DNA from: an uncultured bacterium | GTDB lineage: Bacteria > Planctomycetota > DG-23 > SLPQ01 | DNA: 6,110 nucleotides | Direction of reading: 5' to 3' | NCBI GenBank assembly: GCA_937863625.1 | Contig: CALMGO010000151.1 | Coordinates: forward strand, 1 to 6,110 | Shown here: positions 1 through 6,110 of the stretch, piece by piece | Layout of the letters: every line of letters begins with the position of its first letter | Position numbering within the stretch: position 1 is the first letter of the stretch | The notes under the pieces: model-generated | The model's input: only the letters and a program-made list of their open reading frames with translations | What the model was told of the DNA's origin: nothing | Database searches by the model: none | Position numbers and translations under genes: made by a program

Positions 1-709
1 CCCAGGCCTGCGGCATGTCGACGGGGGGCTCTTTCGTCGCGACAGGCAGAAGTATCTCAAAATCAATAGGTACGTTTATGTCCGGAGGAGCAGGGTTGAG
101 CGTCAAAGTCAGCAGCTCCCCCGAAGGAAGCGCTGCCGAATATGTCCTGTCAACTATCTGGAAGTCCCGATAGCCGGTTCCGGAGACGAAGACGCGCAGG
201 TATATCTCGTAGGGGGCGAATGTGTTTGCGGCGTTGTCGTAGTAATACTCGAGCCTGTCGGCGTCGCGGGTGAGTCCGTCGGAGACGACATTGACCCAGC
301 TGGAAGCGTTGACGAAAGTGCCTTTAAGGCGTATGGGGACCATGGTGCGGTCATCGAAGAGCACTTGGTGGAAATTTACTCCTGTGTCAAAGGATTCGTG
401 GAGAAAGTTTCTGAAGACGTCGACGTTGCCCGGATAGCGCCACGGACCGAAGGGGATGTACGCGGGGGAGTTGTCGTAATAAGACGCCCCGTTGTCCAGA
501 ACGCGCATGTCCGCGCGAAGCGATGTCAGCTCGGCGCGGGCCGTGGCGGCCAGTCCTCCTGTGCGGGTATCCTCGACCGTGTCCTTCACGGCATAGATGC
601 CGATGGGAAAGAGGCTGAAGACTGAGACGAGGCCGACTGCCAGAATACCGATTGCAATGAGTATCTCCAGCAGTGTAAAGCCTGCCCGGTTCTTATTTTG
701 CATTCTCAT
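1..709 (-). CDS. GspI/PilV-like minor pseudopilin, N-terminal 236 residues (partial)
   Basis: The frame is open from the ATG at 709 to the window edge. It reads MRMQNKNRAG then FTLLEILIAIGILAVGLVSV, a full prepilin leader with Gly at -1, Phe at +1 and Glu at +5. The helix continues FSLFPIGIYAVKDT; the A-x-G-I-L-A-V-G-L pattern is that of the PilV/GspI class. Residues 50-236 form a region with many Tyr, Asp and aromatic residues (for example YYDNSPAYIPFGPWRYP at 77-93 and DRLEYYYDNA around 152) that I do not recognise beyond the leader. GspI is usually about 120-130 residues, so at 236 or more this one is long, in line with the other subunits here. The start ATG overlaps the TGA of the GspH-like gene, so translation is probably coupled. 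The ATG at 703 is a possible alternative start. A GspJ-like or generic prepilin-domain protein remains possible. Confidence 0.85.
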   Translation of the reverse strand, partial: MRMQNKNRAGFTLLEILIAIGILAVGLVSVFSLFPIGIYAVKDTVEDTRTGGLAATARAELTSLRADMRVLDNGASYYDNSPAYIPFGPWRYPGNVDVFRNFLHESFDTGVNFHQVLFDDRTMVPIRLKGTFVNASSWVNVVSDGLTRDADRLEYYYDNAANTFAPYEIYLRVFVSGTGYRDFQIVDRTYSAALPSGELLTLTLNPAPPDINVPIDFEILLPVATKEPPVDMPQAW

Positions 710-1344
710 AACCACCCTTTGACCTTGGGGTTGGACGGGCCTTCCGCTGTGGCCGGGTCCTGGAGATGTCGCGCGTCAACTACGAGCCCGGTAGCAGGCA
801 GGACCCTTATGACGGTTCGAGCGGTTTCCGATCTGTCTACGAGCGCAATATCGGTATAACCTTCGGCGTCGGCAAGCGTGCCGTCGGGCATGTACGCTAT
901 GTCAGGATATGGCGGCGGGCAGGACGGGATGAACGTGATGGTGTCCTTGACGTCGTTCTTGTCGCCGATCCATCCATTATCGAGCGTCCACTCGGGGCTT
1001 GTCGTGTCGAACTTGATGAATTCCGGCATAGGGATGGGCTGGCCGAGGCGCCTGCGGTCATCGGTGATATCTTTTGACTTGTCAACCATGACAAGGATGT
1101 CGCCGCGTTGGGTGTCGTTGGATGAGACGAATTCGAGTGCAACGACGGTACGTCGCTGTATGGCGGCCTGCCTGGCGCCTGCAAGTGCGGACTTGACGGT
1201 GTTTACGGCGTCATTGCGCCGGGTGGTGGCTCTCGTGGAAACAAACAGCGGTATCGTGATCCCGGCGATGATGACGATTATTGTGATGACTACCATCATC
1301 TCCGCCAGGGTAAACCCCGCCCTGCCGTTTGCGTGAGACTTCAT
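706..1344 (-). CDS. gspH: GspH/FimT-like minor pseudopilin (212 aa)
   Basis: A ten-residue leader (MKSHANGRAG) precedes the mature start FTLAEMMVVITIIVIIAGIT, with Gly at -1, Phe at +1 and Glu at +5: a complete type III prepilin signal and membrane helix. The next part, AVNTVKSALAGARQAAIQRR (residues 46-65), followed by VVALEF, matches the helix and first strand of the GspH/FimT domain (A-R-x-x-A-x-x-R/x-x-x-V-x-L). MPDGT (152-156) and RTVIRVLPATGLV (176-188) match the family's F/Y-x-P-D-G and R-x-I-x-V-x-x-x-T-G-x-V ending. Its length is close to normal for the family. It would be a low-copy subunit near the pseudopilus tip that helps start assembly. GGGAG lies 8 nt before the ATG, just after the stop of the GspK-like gene (16 nt apart), so translation is probably coupled. 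The last codons overlap the next gene in an ATGA. H against FimT/GspJ is less certain than the pseudopilin class. Confidence 0.88.
   Translation of the reverse strand: MKSHANGRAGFTLAEMMVVITIIVIIAGITIPLFVSTRATTRRNDAVNTVKSALAGARQAAIQRRTVVALEFVSSNDTQRGDILVMVDKSKDITDDRRRLGQPIPMPEFIKFDTTSPEWTLDNGWIGDKNDVKDTITFIPSCPPPYPDIAYMPDGTLADAEGYTDIALVDRSETARTVIRVLPATGLVVDARHLQDPATAEGPSNPKVKGWL
712..717 (-). promoter_or_regulatory. Candidate Shine-Dalgarno site of the GspI/PilV-like gene
   Basis: GGGTGG lies only 2 nt before the ATG at 709 but 8 nt before the in-frame ATG at 703. If this is the true site, translation starts at 703 and the leader is two residues shorter. If AAAGGG (715-720) pairs instead, the spacing to 709 is 5 nt and the overlapping ATG is possible. 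The mature protein is the same either way. Confidence 0.45.
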
Positions 1345-1360
1345 GCTTTCTTCTCCCGCG

Positions 1361-4300
1361 CTAATCCCTCTCGGGACGGCGCCCCTCGGTTGCCCAGTTG
1401 AAAACGGTAACGCGCCTCGGGTCCGTCATAGGAAGCGCCGTATTTACAAGCGCTATGATTCGCTTTTCGGCAAGAACCGTGCCCTCGTCCCAGTCGGGTT
1501 CGGTGATGCCTGTGCCGTCGCCGTCGTCATCGATGCCGTCGACGTCCCTGCCGTCTGTGAGCTGAGCCGTGACGTAGTACGTGACGATTCCGGCCGCGGA
1601 TGTCTGGCTGAACTCCTGCGGGAGCTCGCTCTCGAGCGCGATCATGTTCATCAGCGCGCCGACGGTGAGGTCTATTTCCTGTTTGTCGTCAACGAGGAGA
1701 TCGCCGCCGTCATATGTGCTTATCGACGTATCCCTCGGGAGGATAAACATCTCCACGGTCGGCGGGACATTAGTTGTGGTTGAGGTGCGCGGCGTCGCCT
1801 GGAGCGTCCCCCATTCATCCGGCCGGTCCACGCGTCGCAGCGCCGCATTGCGCTCGTAGTAGTGATTATCCTCGCCGTCGTGCGCGAAATTGCCGGGCAG
1901 TGTCATGGCCGGTCTGACGACGAGCTTGAAGAAATCTTCTCTTGTATTGAAACGCGCATCCTCCAGGCCGACCAGAATGTCCTGTATGCTCCACGCGTCT
2001 CCCTGGACGGTAAGATAGTAGTCGCTTACCGGGCCGTTTATGGCGTTGAACGTGGAAGTCGTATTGTCCAGAACCGTGTATGGCAGTGCGCTCATCGTGC
2101 ATGCGCCGTCTGCGGTGAGCTGGTTGACGCTGACGCGCCCGTAGACGTAGAGTTCGTCATCCTCGTCGACGTGAGGGTCGCCCGGAGACGGGCCGCCGTC
2201 GCCGTCCAAATCGTCCACCAGCGGGTCCCAGTCGCCGTCATTATCCTTGCCGTCGCGCCAGGGGCACCAGACTGTGAAGCGGTCGAAAATGCTCGTCGCG
2301 CGTCCGGATGCAAGGTATGTGGCATCGGTCGGATCTATGAAATTGATCTTCTTGGCGTCAAGCGGATAGGGGAATGCCGGGTCCGGACACGCGGTATAGG
2401 GGCTCGTGGGGACGACCGCGGCAGTGTCGGGCCTCATCGGGCCGACGCAGAGCAGATTCCCGAGCGCGCCGACATTGGGGAACTTGTAATTGGGGTCGTT
2501 GGGTATCTCGACGAGGTCGTCGTAACGAACCGTGCCGTCCTGAACCGCCCCAAGGTCGTAATTTCCATCAAAGGGGTCGGTGTCGCCGTCACCGGCGTCA
2601 TTGACCGCGCCGAGGGTGTTGTAAATCGAGTCGCCGCCGGAGGTGGGAACGCCGCTCTCGGCGACCGTAAAGGACGCGGTAGGCACAAGAGTCGGATAGC
2701 CGGCGACGTCGACACACACAGCGTGTCTCGGGTCCATTCTCTCAAATGATGGCGCGAAATCCCTCACGCCGACCGTCGGGGACAAGTCGTCCATCGCGGC
2801 GGGAAGCTCCTGACTGTCCACAACGGCGTCGTCAGCGGGGATGGGGCCGGAACCGTCCGGGTCGTATGAATAGACGAGCTCCACGGTGTCGCCGGGCTCA
2901 AAGAGGACGCCGGTGGCAGGGAGATTAAGGTTAATGAGGACGGCTCCCGGAGGCACCGCGCCTGCGGCCGGCCACACGATCGCAGGGTTGAGAAGGGGAT
3001 TGAGACCTGCGGCTATAAGCTGCGGATTGTCCGACGTGTAGTCGCGACTCTCTATGACGAGGTACCCCTCGCGGTTATTGAGTATGTCGGCGCCGACCTC
3101 TATGGTCGTATTGAGTGCAACGGCCTGCCAGGCGCCTGCGTTCCAGTACTGTGCTGAGGATATCCTGTAAGTTGTACTGGTAGTCTTGTTCCTGATATAC
3201 CAGTCGATGGTGGGGTCGGTGGCGTTGGCGGGGTTATTATAGAGCACGATCGGCGTAGCGTACTGGTTCACCAGCTCGATGAAGTAGCCGTTACTGCCGG
3301 TGGCGCCTTCGCCTTCCAGGGGGAGCGGATCCAACGCAATATCATCGTCGTCTACAACGCCGTCGCCGTCGTTATCGAAGCGGTCGTCTCTCCGGTTGTA
3401 TTTCCAGAACTCGTTGAAGTAGGGCTGCCGCTCGGTGCCGTGATAGGCCTTTGTGTTCGGCTCGCCCGGGTCGGGTTGGCCGTTGCCGTTGGTATCGTCA
3501 GTTGCTGCATTCCAGCCGACTGGGTTTACAACGACGGAGAGCGTATCGTTGCCGTTGGCGTCGACGGTATCGAGATAGTCGATGAGGTTTGCAAGTACCT
3601 GCCATGCGGAATCAACAGCGGCCGTTGCGTCCATGCCCCCGGCGAGAAAGACGGAGTTCATCGTTTTGACAAACAGCTGCCTGTCGTTTTGGACGGCGAT
3701 CTCTTCGTCTGCGGTGGGTACGGCGGGCATGAGGAGATTGAGATAGTTTATGGGCGTCTGGTCGCCGACGTAGTCGCGGTTATATGTCGTGAATATCCGG
3801 CTCAAGTAGTCGAAGGCGGGTGTGCCGGGGCCGTAGCCCGATATGCCCTGCGCCGGAGCCCAGACCTCGAAGACATCCTGTACGATGGCTCTCAGGCCGC
3901 TGCCGCCGGACAACTGGACGATGTCGTTGAGGTCGGCGCCTGCAAAAGGCACATCGTCATTGGTGGGCCACGGCGGCGAGATCGGCGGCGGTATGGGCAA
4001 AAACTGGAGAAATTCGTCCGGTTCGTCGACGTCCTCGCCGCTTTCATCGACAAGCCCGTTGCCGTTGTCGTCGTAGAGGTTTCGAATGGGCTGAGGCCGC
4101 CAGTTGAGCCCGACCCATGATGCAACGTCGTCGTCGTCCCGCTGAAGCGGCGCCATGCCCGTGGCGAGGGTCGTATCGTCGAGGTAGGTATCGTCGTCAA
4201 TGGCGTCCTCGCCGGGCCAGTTGGCAATGGGCAGCCCGGGCTGTGGCAACGTGATATCCTGTCCGTACCGCTTGTTGCATATCCTCTGCGCGACTTCGTC

Positions 4301-4831
4301 CGCGACAAGGATGTCCTCGGCGAGGAGCGACCCCGGGAAGGGATTGCCGCCGGCAGCGGTTCTCAGGTACGCCAGATACGATGCGATGCCGCGCGCGAGG
4401 GATATCTCGGTGGTGTTTGAGCCTGTGTTGAGCGCTTGAAATGCCGTGCCCGCTGCGGGTTCGAAGTAGGAGGAATCCCAGTTCACGTTGAGTCGCGCGC
4501 CGAAGGGTTTCTTCAGTATGGCTGCGCGGGGATGGCGTGAGGAGGCGCCGCCGTCGAGCGGAAATGTGAACAGGGCGCTTTCGGGGCCGTAAATATTGTC
4601 ATTATCAATGTCGGTGCCGGCCGGGGGATTCCAGGTCGGATGTTCAAGCGCAAGCGACAGGGCCTCCCTGGCGATGAACTGGACCTGCGTGTCCTCGACG
4701 TAGTTTCTCGCGGCGTGGCTTTCAACGCGCATGAGAAGGACAAACGCCGTGCCGATTATGGACAACAGGACGAGGACACCCATGACGAGAATGAGCGCCG
4801 AGCCCCTCCGGCGTTGGTTGCGCATTAGCAT
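1361..4831 (-). CDS. gspK: Giant GspK-like pseudopilin with Asp-rich calcium-type loops (1156 aa)
   Basis: The N-terminus is a short basic leader (MLMRNQRRRG) followed by SALILVMGVLVLLSIIGTAF, a single membrane helix with Leu, not Glu, at +5. That is the known mark of GspK, which caps the pseudopilus tip. RLNVNW (residues 113-118) and GRVSVN (898-903) recall the family's G-R-I-N-V-N-T motif, and residues 145-190 form a plausible helical region. At least seven Asp/Asn-rich DxDxDG-type loops lie near residues 254, 446, 486, 657, 748, 863-885 and 1101; the one at 446-457 has ideal 12-residue EF-hand-loop spacing. Residues about 513-705 resemble a lamin-tail domain. GspK proteins usually have about 300-350 residues, so most of this protein is extra. 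GGAGG 9 nt upstream supports the start; the stop is 16 nt before the GspH-like gene. A PilX-like minor pilin or a surface protein borrowing a pilin anchor are alternatives. The pseudopilin class is firm, the GspK assignment moderate. Confidence 0.8.
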   Translation of the reverse strand: MLMRNQRRRGSALILVMGVLVLLSIIGTAFVLLMRVESHAARNYVEDTQVQFIAREALSLALEHPTWNPPAGTDIDNDNIYGPESALFTFPLDGGASSRHPRAAILKKPFGARLNVNWDSSYFEPAAGTAFQALNTGSNTTEISLARGIASYLAYLRTAAGGNPFPGSLLAEDILVADEVAQRICNKRYGQDITLPQPGLPIANWPGEDAIDDDTYLDDTTLATGMAPLQRDDDDVASWVGLNWRPQPIRNLYDDNGNGLVDESGEDVDEPDEFLQFLPIPPPISPPWPTNDDVPFAGADLNDIVQLSGGSGLRAIVQDVFEVWAPAQGISGYGPGTPAFDYLSRIFTTYNRDYVGDQTPINYLNLLMPAVPTADEEIAVQNDRQLFVKTMNSVFLAGGMDATAAVDSAWQVLANLIDYLDTVDANGNDTLSVVVNPVGWNAATDDTNGNGQPDPGEPNTKAYHGTERQPYFNEFWKYNRRDDRFDNDGDGVVDDDDIALDPLPLEGEGATGSNGYFIELVNQYATPIVLYNNPANATDPTIDWYIRNKTTSTTYRISSAQYWNAGAWQAVALNTTIEVGADILNNREGYLVIESRDYTSDNPQLIAAGLNPLLNPAIVWPAAGAVPPGAVLINLNLPATGVLFEPGDTVELVYSYDPDGSGPIPADDAVVDSQELPAAMDDLSPTVGVRDFAPSFERMDPRHAVCVDVAGYPTLVPTASFTVAESGVPTSGGDSIYNTLGAVNDAGDGDTDPFDGNYDLGAVQDGTVRYDDLVEIPNDPNYKFPNVGALGNLLCVGPMRPDTAAVVPTSPYTACPDPAFPYPLDAKKINFIDPTDATYLASGRATSIFDRFTVWCPWRDGKDNDGDWDPLVDDLDGDGGPSPGDPHVDEDDELYVYGRVSVNQLTADGACTMSALPYTVLDNTTSTFNAINGPVSDYYLTVQGDAWSIQDILVGLEDARFNTREDFFKLVVRPAMTLPGNFAHDGEDNHYYERNAALRRVDRPDEWGTLQATPRTSTTTNVPPTVEMFILPRDTSISTYDGGDLLVDDKQEIDLTVGALMNMIALESELPQEFSQTSAAGIVTYYVTAQLTDGRDVDGIDDDGDGTGITEPDWDEGTVLAEKRIIALVNTALPMTDPRRVTVFNWATEGRRPERD
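2717..3295 (-). other. Lamin-tail-like region inside the GspK-like protein (residues ~513-705)
   Basis: The order of short motifs follows lamin-tail (LTD) domains of bacterial extracellular proteins: GYFIELVNQYATPIVLYNN (an edge strand with F-I-E-L-x-N), then IDWYIRN, then a Y-R-I strand, then NREGYLVIES, later GDTVELVY and VVDSQELP, and finally SFERMDP. The last three recall the G-D-x-V-x-L, V-V-D-x-V and S-x-x-R-x-D-P pieces at the end of such domains. An insert of roughly 40 residues, rich in Pro and Ala, separates the two halves. This is pattern recognition only; the fold would give a beta-sandwich carried at the pseudopilus tip or in the periplasm. Confidence 0.45.
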
Positions 4832-4840
4832 CCCTGTATC

Positions 4841-4845
4841 CCTCC
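4841..4845 (-). promoter_or_regulatory. Shine-Dalgarno site of the GspK-like gene
   Basis: GGAGG lies 9 nt before the ATG at 4831 and 15 nt before a second in-frame ATG at 4825 (the protein begins Met-Leu-Met). The spacing favours the first ATG. Confidence 0.75.
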
Positions 4846-4877
4846 GAACAGCTCATATTTCAAAGCGACAGCGTTTT

Positions 4878-4925
4878 CCCGCGGCGCGGCTGTGCGGTTC
4901 AGCAGCGCCGGCGCCGCGCCGCAGG
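4878..4925 (-). promoter_or_regulatory. GC-rich hairpin between the GspG-like and GspK-like genes
   Basis: In the minus-strand transcript, CCUGCGGCGCGGC (4925-4913) can pair with GCCGCGCCGCGGG (4890-4878) around a 22-nt loop. Ten consecutive pairs are perfect Watson-Crick, followed by one U-G wobble and two more C-G pairs. The wobble (A opposite C on the other strand) makes the structure better on the minus-strand RNA, which is the coding direction. The loop begins with bases that extend the palindrome GCGCCGGCGC, so alternative folds exist. No run of T follows the stem on the minus strand, so this is not a standard intrinsic terminator. By inference it could act as an attenuator or RNA-stabilising end that lowers expression of the minor pseudopilin genes relative to the major one. 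Confidence 0.55.
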
Positions 4926-4974
4926 ATATCTTCCGGCGCAGAGCCTTTTTCAATGCGGCGCAAGGTCGCGCGCC

Positions 4975-5841
4975 TCAGTCCCAGTTGTTTATATCGTCGG
5001 CAGTGCCGTCGGGATGGAAAAGGGCGGCGTCAATGACAGGCGCGACCATGTTAGTGTCAGTCCCCACGAGTGCGGGGTTAAAGGCCGGATAGGGATTTCC
5101 CGTGAGGGTGATATCCCAGTACTTGTAGCCGCCTCCGCCGACGGCGGGGTCGAGTCCCGGAGTCCATCCATCGGGCCCGAGCGATATCAGCTGGTACTTG
5201 AAGCGCTGCTGGGGGTCATTAAGCGGCGGCGTGTCGGTGGTGAGACGCGAGGGGTCGGGATTCGAGCCGTCGGCGTTCTTGAGTAGCGCCCCTGCATTAT
5301 AGTCCACGCCCGTTGAGGCCAGGATGTAGTCGGCCTTCGGCACGAAGATATAGGCGTTGCCCCAGGAGTCGACGAGTTCGGGGAACCCGTCAGAGTCCTT
5401 GTCGGCGAGGTCTTCGGGTTTTATTTCGAGATAAGGCGTGGTGGTTACAGGCGCGCCGCCCATGACCTTGGCGGTGCCGCGATAGACCTGAAAACCGGAG
5501 ATGTTTTCGGCCGTGTCGCCGACGCCTTTTGTGAACTTGTTGCAGAGGCACTGGACGAGTGCCTCGCTGTAGCCGTAATCGCCGTACGGGAGGCCGTCGA
5601 AAGCACCGGTGGCAGGGTTAAACGCCCTGTCGGTCGGCGGATAAAAGCCGAAATCGGTGTTGAACTGGTCGATAGCCATGGCGATGCCGTTCATCTTGGT
5701 CTTCGTGGTGGCCACGACGGCGTTGGCCCTTCCCTTTATGATGGCCGGCAGAAGCAGGGCCACCAGCACGCCGATTATAACTATTACCACAGTCAGTTCG
5801 GCCAGCGTAAACGCCCTTGTCCGCGCTGTCTTGCTATTCAT
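4975..5841 (-). CDS. gspG: GspG-like major pseudopilin, long variant (288 aa)
   Basis: This is the likely main subunit of the pseudopilus. The leader is ten residues (MNSKTARTRA), followed by the mature start FTLAELTVVIVIIGVLVALL with Glu at +5 and a single N-terminal membrane helix. The stretch IAMAIDQFNTDFGFYPPT (residues 53-70) matches the GspG pattern of a helix ending in Y/F-x-x-D-x-G-x-Y-P-P. DSWGNAY (158-164) matches the family D-x-W-G-x-x-Y motif, and GPDG (222-225) and DDINNW (282-287) match the C-terminal calcium-site region. The ATG at 5841 is chosen because it puts a type III leader directly at the N-terminus and has GGAG seven nt upstream; the ATG at 5970 lies inside gspF. Two things are odd: the protein is about twice the usual 130-150 residues of GspG, and position -1 is Ala instead of Gly. 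A PilA/PilE-like pilin is a less likely alternative. Confidence 0.9.
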   Translation of the reverse strand: MNSKTARTRAFTLAELTVVIVIIGVLVALLLPAIIKGRANAVVATTKTKMNGIAMAIDQFNTDFGFYPPTDRAFNPATGAFDGLPYGDYGYSEALVQCLCNKFTKGVGDTAENISGFQVYRGTAKVMGGAPVTTTPYLEIKPEDLADKDSDGFPELVDSWGNAYIFVPKADYILASTGVDYNAGALLKNADGSNPDPSRLTTDTPPLNDPQQRFKYQLISLGPDGWTPGLDPAVGGGGYKYWDITLTGNPYPAFNPALVGTDTNMVAPVIDAALFHPDGTADDINNWD

Positions 5842-5848
5842 CTTCTGG

Positions 5849-5852
5849 CTCC
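5849..5852 (-). promoter_or_regulatory. Shine-Dalgarno site of the GspG-like gene
   Basis: GGAG on the minus strand lies 7 nt before the ATG at 5841. It decides the start: the longer frame from 5970 would overlap gspF by about 90 nt and place 43 non-conserved basic residues before the prepilin leader. Confidence 0.7.
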
Positions 5853-5876
5853 GATACGAGAGTTTAGTCAGCCGCC

Positions 5877-6110
5877 TTAACCGCTGGCCTGCTGGCCAAG
5901 GTCTTCGATAAGTTTCACAAGCGGGAGAAAGAGAGCTATGACGATCGTGCCGACGGCTATGCCGAGGCATATGACCATGACCGGTTCGAGAAGGGACATC
6001 ATGCCTTCGACGGCCGTGTCGACTTCTTCGTCGTAGTTATCGGCGACCTTAAGAAGCATCTTGTCGAGGTCGCCGGTTTCCTCGCCGACGTCGATCATGT
6101 TGACGACGAT
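5877..6110 (-). CDS. gspF: GspF/PilC-type inner-membrane platform protein, C-terminal end (partial)
   Basis: Seventy-seven residues are visible; the start lies beyond the window edge, where the frame is still open. The fragment begins IVVNMIDVGEETGDLDKM, which matches the well-conserved M-I-x-V-G-E-E-T/S-G-x-L-D stretch in the second cytoplasmic domain of the GspF/PilC family. After a short amphipathic helix (KVADNYDEEVD) comes LLEPVMV and a final membrane segment of about 22 hydrophobic residues ending FLPLVKL, the usual family C-terminus. GspF is the polytopic inner-membrane protein that links the assembly ATPase (GspE/PilB) to the growing pseudopilus. The stop TAA is 35 nt before the start of the GspG-like gene, so the two are very probably co-transcribed. 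Whether the machine is a secretion system or a type IV pilus cannot be told from this fragment. An internal ATG at 6098 is not a start, because the conserved motif runs through it. Confidence 0.93.
   Translation of the reverse strand: MVVNMIDVGEETGDLDKMLLKVADNYDEEVDTAVEGMMSLLEPVMVICLGIAVGTIVIALFLPLVKLIEDLGQQASG

Noticed and set aside
878..1336. Plus-strand open frame of 152 codons
   Set aside because: It is opposite the GspH-like gene, whose prepilin signal and C-terminal motifs are clear; its hydrophobic end is the complement of the pilin helix.
1862..2749. Plus-strand open frame of 295 codons
   Set aside because: It lies wholly opposite the GspK-like gene, has no recognisable domain, and arises because GC-rich Asp/Val codons (GAC/GTC) read openly on both strands.
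3440..4120. Plus-strand open frame of 226 codons
   Set aside because: It is a shadow of the GspK-like gene: the Val/Asp-rich translation is the complement of its GAC-rich Asp stretches.
4120..4140. Short GTC/GAC triplet run resembling a microsatellite
   Set aside because: It encodes four consecutive Asp (residues 232-235) in the GspK-like protein and is too short to be a repeat feature of its own.
4878..4925. Intrinsic terminator after the GspG-like gene
   Set aside because: The stem is strong, but no T-run follows it on the minus strand and the genes downstream belong to the same system.
4918..4955. Possible promoter (TTGAAA with GATATC 17 nt later) between the GspG-like and GspK-like genes, minus strand
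   Set aside because: The -10 element matches only about half of the consensus and overlaps the hairpin region; it is too weak to call in GC-rich DNA.
5842..5970. N-terminal extension of the GspG-like gene to the ATG at 5970
   Set aside because: It would overlap gspF and add 43 unrelated residues in front of a complete prepilin leader; the internal ATG has a well-spaced GGAG.

Overview
The window is a stretch of about 58-60% G+C (by eye) carrying five genes, all on the minus strand and read from high to low coordinates. It is part of a type II secretion (Gsp) or type IV pilus-like assembly operon of a diderm bacterium. The order is: end of a GspF/PilC inner-membrane platform protein (5877-6110, cut by the window edge); a GspG-like major pseudopilin (4975-5841); a very large GspK-like pseudopilin of 1156 residues (1361-4831); a GspH/FimT-like minor pseudopilin (706-1344); and the first 236 residues of a GspI/PilV-like minor pseudopilin (1-709, running off the window).

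The genes are tightly packed. F and G are 35 nt apart, K and H 16 nt apart, and H and I/PilV share an ATGA overlap. The only larger gap is 143 nt between G and K. It holds a GC-rich hairpin of about 13 bp and the Shine-Dalgarno site of the K-like gene. That layout fits one transcript in which an abundant major pseudopilin is separated from low-copy minor subunits. There is no gene-free stretch over 300 bases, and I see no RNA gene, mobile element or CRISPR array. All plus-strand open frames lie opposite these genes and look like shadows.

The proteins would work together. GspF anchors the assembly in the inner membrane. A prepilin peptidase encoded elsewhere cleaves the leaders after the -1 residue. 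GspG-like subunits form the pseudopilus, and the H-, I- and K-like subunits form or prime its tip. The K-like protein lacks Glu at mature position +5, as is known for GspK. It is more than three times the usual length, with several Asp/Asn-rich DxDxDG loops and a region that resembles a lamin-tail domain.

The order F-G-K-H-I, the 288-residue GspG and the oversized Asp-rich K-like protein are unlike proteobacterial gsp operons. They are more like the loci I associate with Planctomycetes, other PVC bacteria and candidate phyla such as Omnitrophota. That placement is inference from style only; the sequence does not name the organism.
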